From the NCBI GenBank assembly GCA_002505325.1, contig DAUV01000090.1, positions 4,416 through 14,115 on the forward strand: a DNA stretch of 9,700 bases, read 5' to 3'. A model generated the notes under the pieces. That model had not been told where the DNA came from and did no database searches. It saw only the letters and a program-made list of their open reading frames with translations. Both the position numbers and the translations under genes were made by a program. Shown piece by piece: positions 6,387 through 9,700 of this stretch; the first letter of the stretch is position 1; every line of letters starts with the position of its first letter. Source of the stretch: Euryarchaeota archaeon UBA623. Its GTDB lineage: Archaea; Thermoplasmatota; Poseidoniia; Poseidoniales; Thalassarchaeaceae.

Positions 6387-7315
6387 TCGAGCCACTTAGG
6401 TAAACCTGAGGAAGATTGGTTCGTAGCTTCAGACAGCAATACCTCACTGAGTCCGAGAGGGTGATTGACTGGCCAAGACGATAGAGGTGTGATTGAGACT
6501 GACCCTGAATTGATAGCGTTGCAATCCGTTCCAGGTATGTCCTCGTCCTCGATGGTTGCAGCACCTACTTCGAAAGCCACACCAATATTGTCGATATCCC
6601 TCATGTCAATGGCATTATGATACCACCTAGAGCCAAGAGATGTCGTCTGGAAACTGCCATCCCATTGTTCCGGCCCGTTGATGTTCAGTATCATGTCGCC
6701 GTCAGCGAAAGCAGCGAGTATTCTATCTCGGGACGGAGCTAGATCTGATATTGCCCTTCTACTTCCATTGGGCCGTCCGAGATTGGATGGCTCCGACGGG
6801 AGCGATGATAGGCACGCTTCGATGATTATCAGAGAGGCTTTTAGGGTCTCAGAATATTCTGAATGCTCGTAGGTGGCTAGGCTGATTGCGATTGCTGGCA
6901 TCCCATAGAGCGCCGATTCCCTAGCAGCAGACACGGTACCCGAATGCAGGACATCGACGGAAAGATTGGGGCCTTGATTTATTCCAGAAATACACAGAGT
7001 CGGAACAATCTCTGGAGCCCAAGCTCGAAGACCACCGTCCATGGCTACTATGGCGCAGTCACACGGCGTACCATCTAGAGAGAAGATGCGCAGAGGAGGT
7101 CCGCCTTTGACCTTGAGAGAATCGGAGATGTCGGTTCTCTCTTGGAACTTCAGGTCATGACGCAGTGTCAAGCGCATCCCAGAGCATGACTGCTCACTAG
7201 CGGGTGCCAACACCACCACAGGGTGACCTAGAGAGTGAAGAGCAGCCACTAGGATTTGCAGACCTTCAGACTCGATTCCATCGTCATTGGTCACGAATAC
7301 TGCAGAGCGATTCAT
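6383..7315 (-). CDS. surE: 5'-nucleotidase SurE
   Basis: SurE proteins are metal-dependent phosphatases that remove phosphate from nucleoside 5'- and 3'-monophosphates in the cytosol. The 310-residue product opens with AVFVTNDDGIESEGLQIL (5-22), where D11 and D12 are the expected metal ligands. It continues with LAPASEQSCSG (36-46, a probable metal-binding Ser), SLDGTPCDCA (79-88), and the strongest signature SGINQGPNLSVDVLHSGTVSAARESALYGMPAIAIS (110-145). Near the end GTDCNAINSGSVSITPL (262-278) matches the family's C-terminal T-D-x-x-A-x-x-x-G-x-V-S-x-T-P-L. It exceeds the usual 250-260 residues mainly through a Ser/Arg/Pro-rich linker around 172-200. I chose the ATG at 7315 because the family motif follows within five residues. 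The frame is open further upstream (ATG at 7363) but that would run into the upstream transporter gene. It is the third gene of a minus-strand run and overlaps the convergent trmY stop. Confidence 0.94.
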   Translation of the reverse strand: MNRSAVFVTNDDGIESEGLQILVAALHSLGHPVVVLAPASEQSCSGMRLTLRHDLKFQERTDISDSLKVKGGPPLRIFSLDGTPCDCAIVAMDGGLRAWAPEIVPTLCISGINQGPNLSVDVLHSGTVSAARESALYGMPAIAISLATYEHSEYSETLKASLIIIEACLSSLPSEPSNLGRPNGSRRAISDLAPSRDRILAAFADGDMILNINGPEQWDGSFQTTSLGSRWYHNAIDMRDIDNIGVAFEVGAATIEDEDIPGTDCNAINSGSVSITPLSSWPVNHPLGLSEVLLSEATNQSSSGLPKWLD

Positions 7316-7337
7316 GTTAGGGGCATCAGAAGGGGGT

Positions 7338-8300
7338 TCATGAAACCGCGTCCTGAACCACATCACCCTGCTCCGCCTCAATGGTCACCATGATTGCTCC
7401 AGCAAGCATCAAAGGGCCCCCTAGAACAGTCCAGATTCCAAGCGTGGCTTCTCCAGTCCAAAGCCATCCGATGATTCCACCGACAACAGGTTCAAACAAC
7501 AAAGTGATTGATATTGTGATTGGTGTAATCCAGCGTAGTACAGCGTTTATACCAGTATGGCCACATAATCCGGGGCCAAGAGAAAGGTATGCTATCCACG
7601 GCAGCCACACGGCGTCCGCCCATCCAAGAAGTGATATTTCAGGTACGGTATCGGCCATGCTGGCGCCCTCCTGAGAGATGGCAGCCAAAGCCAGCCAGAT
7701 GGCAGCTGCGAAGGTGACTGGGAATGCATATACAAATATCGGCATCTTACGTTTCGACCTCAGATGTCTGCCAGCGAGTAGGTAACCCACCACGGTGACG
7801 GCGCCGAGGAACGCAGCAGCATCACCTAAGACAGAGACCTCACCACCCGCCTCCACATCGCCTAGAGACATTAGTGCACCAACCAAACCGACAACTACGC
7901 CAGTCACGTGACCTCGGCGCACCACTAACCCTATTGCGGGCATAATCAGTACGAGAACTAAAGGATGCATCGAGACGAACAGTAAACTGTGTACTAGGCT
8001 GGTGTGATCGAGTGACCAGACCCATGCACCAAAGTGGATGGCGAGGAACACGCTCGAAGCCAAGATGATTTGCCAGTCCTTCGTGCTAACCCCATCGCTC
8101 CCTATCTTTCTATACTGATAGATGAATCCCGGCAAGAGAACCAGAGCAGTACCCTGCATTCTCCACGAGGCCCGAAGTAAAGGAGGGACTTCACTCATGG
8201 CTTGAAGGACTACGCCGGCGCTAGAAACGGCCAATAGCGCCACACCAAGCAATGCCCAAGCGAATAGAGGTGTGGCTGATCTTGACGATTCTGACATCAT
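7338..8300 (-). CDS. DMT-superfamily (EamA-type) membrane transporter
   Basis: The 320-residue protein has the layout of drug/metabolite transporters with two EamA repeats, roughly 12-146 and 158-306, giving about ten membrane helices. Family-like features are the early P-P-L-L-R-A-S-W-R segment (39-47), HFGAWVWSLDHTSLVHSLLF (89-108), GDAAAFLGAVTVVGYLLAGRHLR (159-181) at the start of the second repeat, and a closing LFEPVVGGIIGWLWTGE (268-284) matching the E-P-x-x-x-x-x-x-G helix of EamA proteins. Substrate cannot be told from sequence; amino acids, nucleosides or other metabolites are all known for the superfamily. The start ATG at 8300 overlaps the stop of the upstream OPT gene in TAATG, so its translation is probably coupled; a second ATG follows immediately. 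surE begins 22 bases after its stop, without a visible ribosome-binding site. Confidence 0.88.
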   Translation of the reverse strand: MMSESSRSATPLFAWALLGVALLAVSSAGVVLQAMSEVPPLLRASWRMQGTALVLLPGFIYQYRKIGSDGVSTKDWQIILASSVFLAIHFGAWVWSLDHTSLVHSLLFVSMHPLVLVLIMPAIGLVVRRGHVTGVVVGLVGALMSLGDVEAGGEVSVLGDAAAFLGAVTVVGYLLAGRHLRSKRKMPIFVYAFPVTFAAAIWLALAAISQEGASMADTVPEISLLGWADAVWLPWIAYLSLGPGLCGHTGINAVLRWITPITISITLLFEPVVGGIIGWLWTGEATLGIWTVLGGPLMLAGAIMVTIEAEQGDVVQDAVS

Positions 8301-9700
8301 TAATCCGCCATCTCAGCGTCCATGACCTCTGAATCACCCTCTGAATCGAGGTTTACGCCAATAATGCCAGCCGCTCTGAACAAAACGAAGATTATGGCTG
8401 CCAATGCCACATTGACAAGTAAGAATCCTGCGAATCTGGCTTGGGGCCACCATGATTTGATACTCATCGTCTCCGTGCAGACCACAGAATCTGGTAATAT
8501 CTCACAAGACGGTTCTTTTCCATCGGCCATATCTGAAGCGATACGCGATGTAGCATAGGTGAGAACATGACTGAAATCATCATCCTCAGAACCTAGTATC
8601 TCATCGAGGTAGGTATCTTCGGTCCACGAATCGGGATGGTATTCCTGCTCGACCTCAATCTCGTCTGAGACGGCTAGTATAGCAGATTCAACACCAAAGA
8701 ATGCCTCGCCTGTCAGAGCTCCTGCAGCGATCATGAAGGTGAACAGCAGCATTAGCGCGCGGCTCTTTTCTGAAGCTGCTGAGCCTTCGGAGAGACGGAT
8801 CTCTTCGACCTTTGGATTGAGTCTTCGGTCTTCCCACCAATCACGGGCCGCCCCTCCTGCAAGCATTGGGAATGTTACTGGAGTTGGCAAATACATCCCA
8901 AGTCCAAACGAAGTTCCCATCCCGGTGGCCCACTCCATGAATGCTCCCAATAGGAAGCCCAACCCTAGAGCGATCCAGTCGCCTTGTCCCTCGGCTAGAA
9001 TTATCGTGAATGTGGCGAATGCATTAGCCTGCGGGGCCAATAAATCGATACTGCCCTCTGCTAGTAATTTTGACAAGAAAATGGCTACTCCGGCACCTAA
9101 AATAGCACCTGGAACCACTCCAAGGATGTTACCTTTCGAGATATGATACGGCCTGTTGCCAATGTATAGACTGTTTTTGTAGTCGCCTACAACCGTTCCT
9201 GACATAGAAATTGCAGAGCCGAACACGGTAGTGCCCACTAGCGCCATCAGCACTGATTCCTCCTTGCTTAGGCCGACAGGCAAGTTGAGGAAAACCAATA
9301 GTAGCATCAAGAGAACGATGAAAGATGTACCCGAAACTGGCTCTATTCCGGTCTCCCCCATTACTCGAACGGCGATTGCGCCCAGTAGGAATGTGGTGGC
9401 TAACAGGACTATAGCGAACAATACTGCAGGCAATACTGGAAATCCTCCAATGACGAATATGGCAATCATTGCTACAAATGCAATTCCCATGAAGATTGGG
9501 ATATGGTCCAGAGGCCACTCATACCAACCCCTGTCCTCAATGTACTCCTCGCCCTTCTCTCCAGTGAACGCGCTTGCAATGTCTCCGAAGATGTTGGCAA
9601 ACGTTGGGGCCATCTTCAGTAGGCCGTATATCCCTCCTCCGAGAATGGCTCCAATTGCGATAACCTTGACGTAGCTGAAGGCTTTCCACTGAACAATCGG
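8300..9700 (-). CDS. OPT-family (oligopeptide/metal-chelate) transporter, 5' end outside window
   Basis: The frame runs to the right edge with no stop, so the gene starts outside the window; the ATG at 9613 is internal. The extra 29 in-window residues (YVKVIAIGAILGGGIYGLLK) match the G-A-x-x-x-G-G-x-x-x-L segment of OPT proteins. Numbering from the Met at 9613, family-like segments are GETGIEPVS (86-94), the SGTVVGDYKNSLYIGNRPYHISKGNILG loop (138-165), and GLGFLLGAFMEWATGMGTSFGLGMYLPTPVTFPMLAGGAARDWW (217-260). OPT proteins use the proton gradient to import peptides, or metal-siderophore-like chelates in the YSL branch. Between the last helices lies an acidic insertion of about 70 residues (about 314-386) with two cysteines (370, 379), predicted extracytoplasmic. 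The C-terminus is short and acidic. The family is clear, the substrate is not. Confidence 0.85.
   Translation of the reverse strand, partial: PIVQWKAFSYVKVIAIGAILGGGIYGLLKMAPTFANIFGDIASAFTGEKGEEYIEDRGWYEWPLDHIPIFMGIAFVAMIAIFVIGGFPVLPAVLFAIVLLATTFLLGAIAVRVMGETGIEPVSGTSFIVLLMLLLVFLNLPVGLSKEESVLMALVGTTVFGSAISMSGTVVGDYKNSLYIGNRPYHISKGNILGVVPGAILGAGVAIFLSKLLAEGSIDLLAPQANAFATFTIILAEGQGDWIALGLGFLLGAFMEWATGMGTSFGLGMYLPTPVTFPMLAGGAARDWWEDRRLNPKVEEIRLSEGSAASEKSRALMLLFTFMIAAGALTGEAFFGVESAILAVSDEIEVEQEYHPDSWTEDTYLDEILGSEDDDFSHVLTYATSRIASDMADGKEPSCEILPDSVVCTETMSIKSWWPQARFAGFLLVNVALAAIIFVLFRAAGIIGVNLDSEGDSEVMDAEMAD

Noticed and set aside
7316..7381. Upstream extension of surE (ATG at 7363 or the GTG-type start near 7381)
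   Set aside because: It would overlap the end of the EamA gene, and the SurE Rossmann strand with its N-D-D motif starts right after the ATG at 7315.
9231..9674. Open frame of about 147 codons on the plus strand
   Set aside because: It lies antisense inside the OPT transporter, has no recognisable domain, and is low in hydrophobic structure. The similar plus-strand frame at 8733-9146 is rejected for the same reason.
1..9700. tRNA, rRNA, CRISPR array, transposase or phage genes
   Set aside because: None could be found by reading both strands: nearly all sequence is covered by the nine genes, and the spacers are too short or lack the needed features.

Overview
The window looks like a piece of an archaeal genome, most probably a marine euryarchaeon of the Poseidoniales (Marine Group II) type. 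Four things support archaea. The C-terminal part of a replication factor C large subunit ends in a PCNA-binding motif. There is an SRP54 with an archaeal G2 motif, and a TrmY-type tRNA pseudouridine-54 methyltransferase, a mainly archaeal enzyme. A TATA element also sits about 26 bases from a start codon, as in leaderless archaeal promoters. The lineage within archaea is my inference from gene content and was not tested.

Layout, left to right. Bases 1-480 (+) hold the 3' part of rfcL. It meets, with no intergenic base, a minus-strand potassium-uptake operon: trkA (2067-3485, cytosolic NAD-binding regulator) followed after 2 bases by trkH (481-2064, membrane subunit). Upstream of trkA is a 91-base spacer with its TATA box. 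Beyond that is an unrecognised multi-pass membrane protein (3577-4365, -), which runs divergently from srp54 (4442-5800, +). trmY follows srp54 on the plus strand and probably begins at a TTG 4 bases past the srp54 stop (5805-6386). trmY converges on surE (6383-7315, -), and their stop codons share the sequence TTAA. surE is the last gene of a minus-strand run: an OPT-family transporter cut by the right window edge (8300-9700), a DMT/EamA-family transporter (7338-8300, overlapping it by one base in TAATG), then surE.

The genes cover DNA replication, K+ homeostasis, protein targeting, tRNA modification, nucleotide dephosphorylation and solute transport. Packing is very tight: no spacer is longer than about 91 bases and two convergent pairs have no space for terminators. 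I saw no RNA gene, insertion sequence, CRISPR array, phage gene or obvious transferred island. This is mostly a core-genome region. The least explained item is the 262-residue membrane protein, which weakly resembles PrsW/YhfC-type intramembrane proteins but lacks some of their acidic motif residues.
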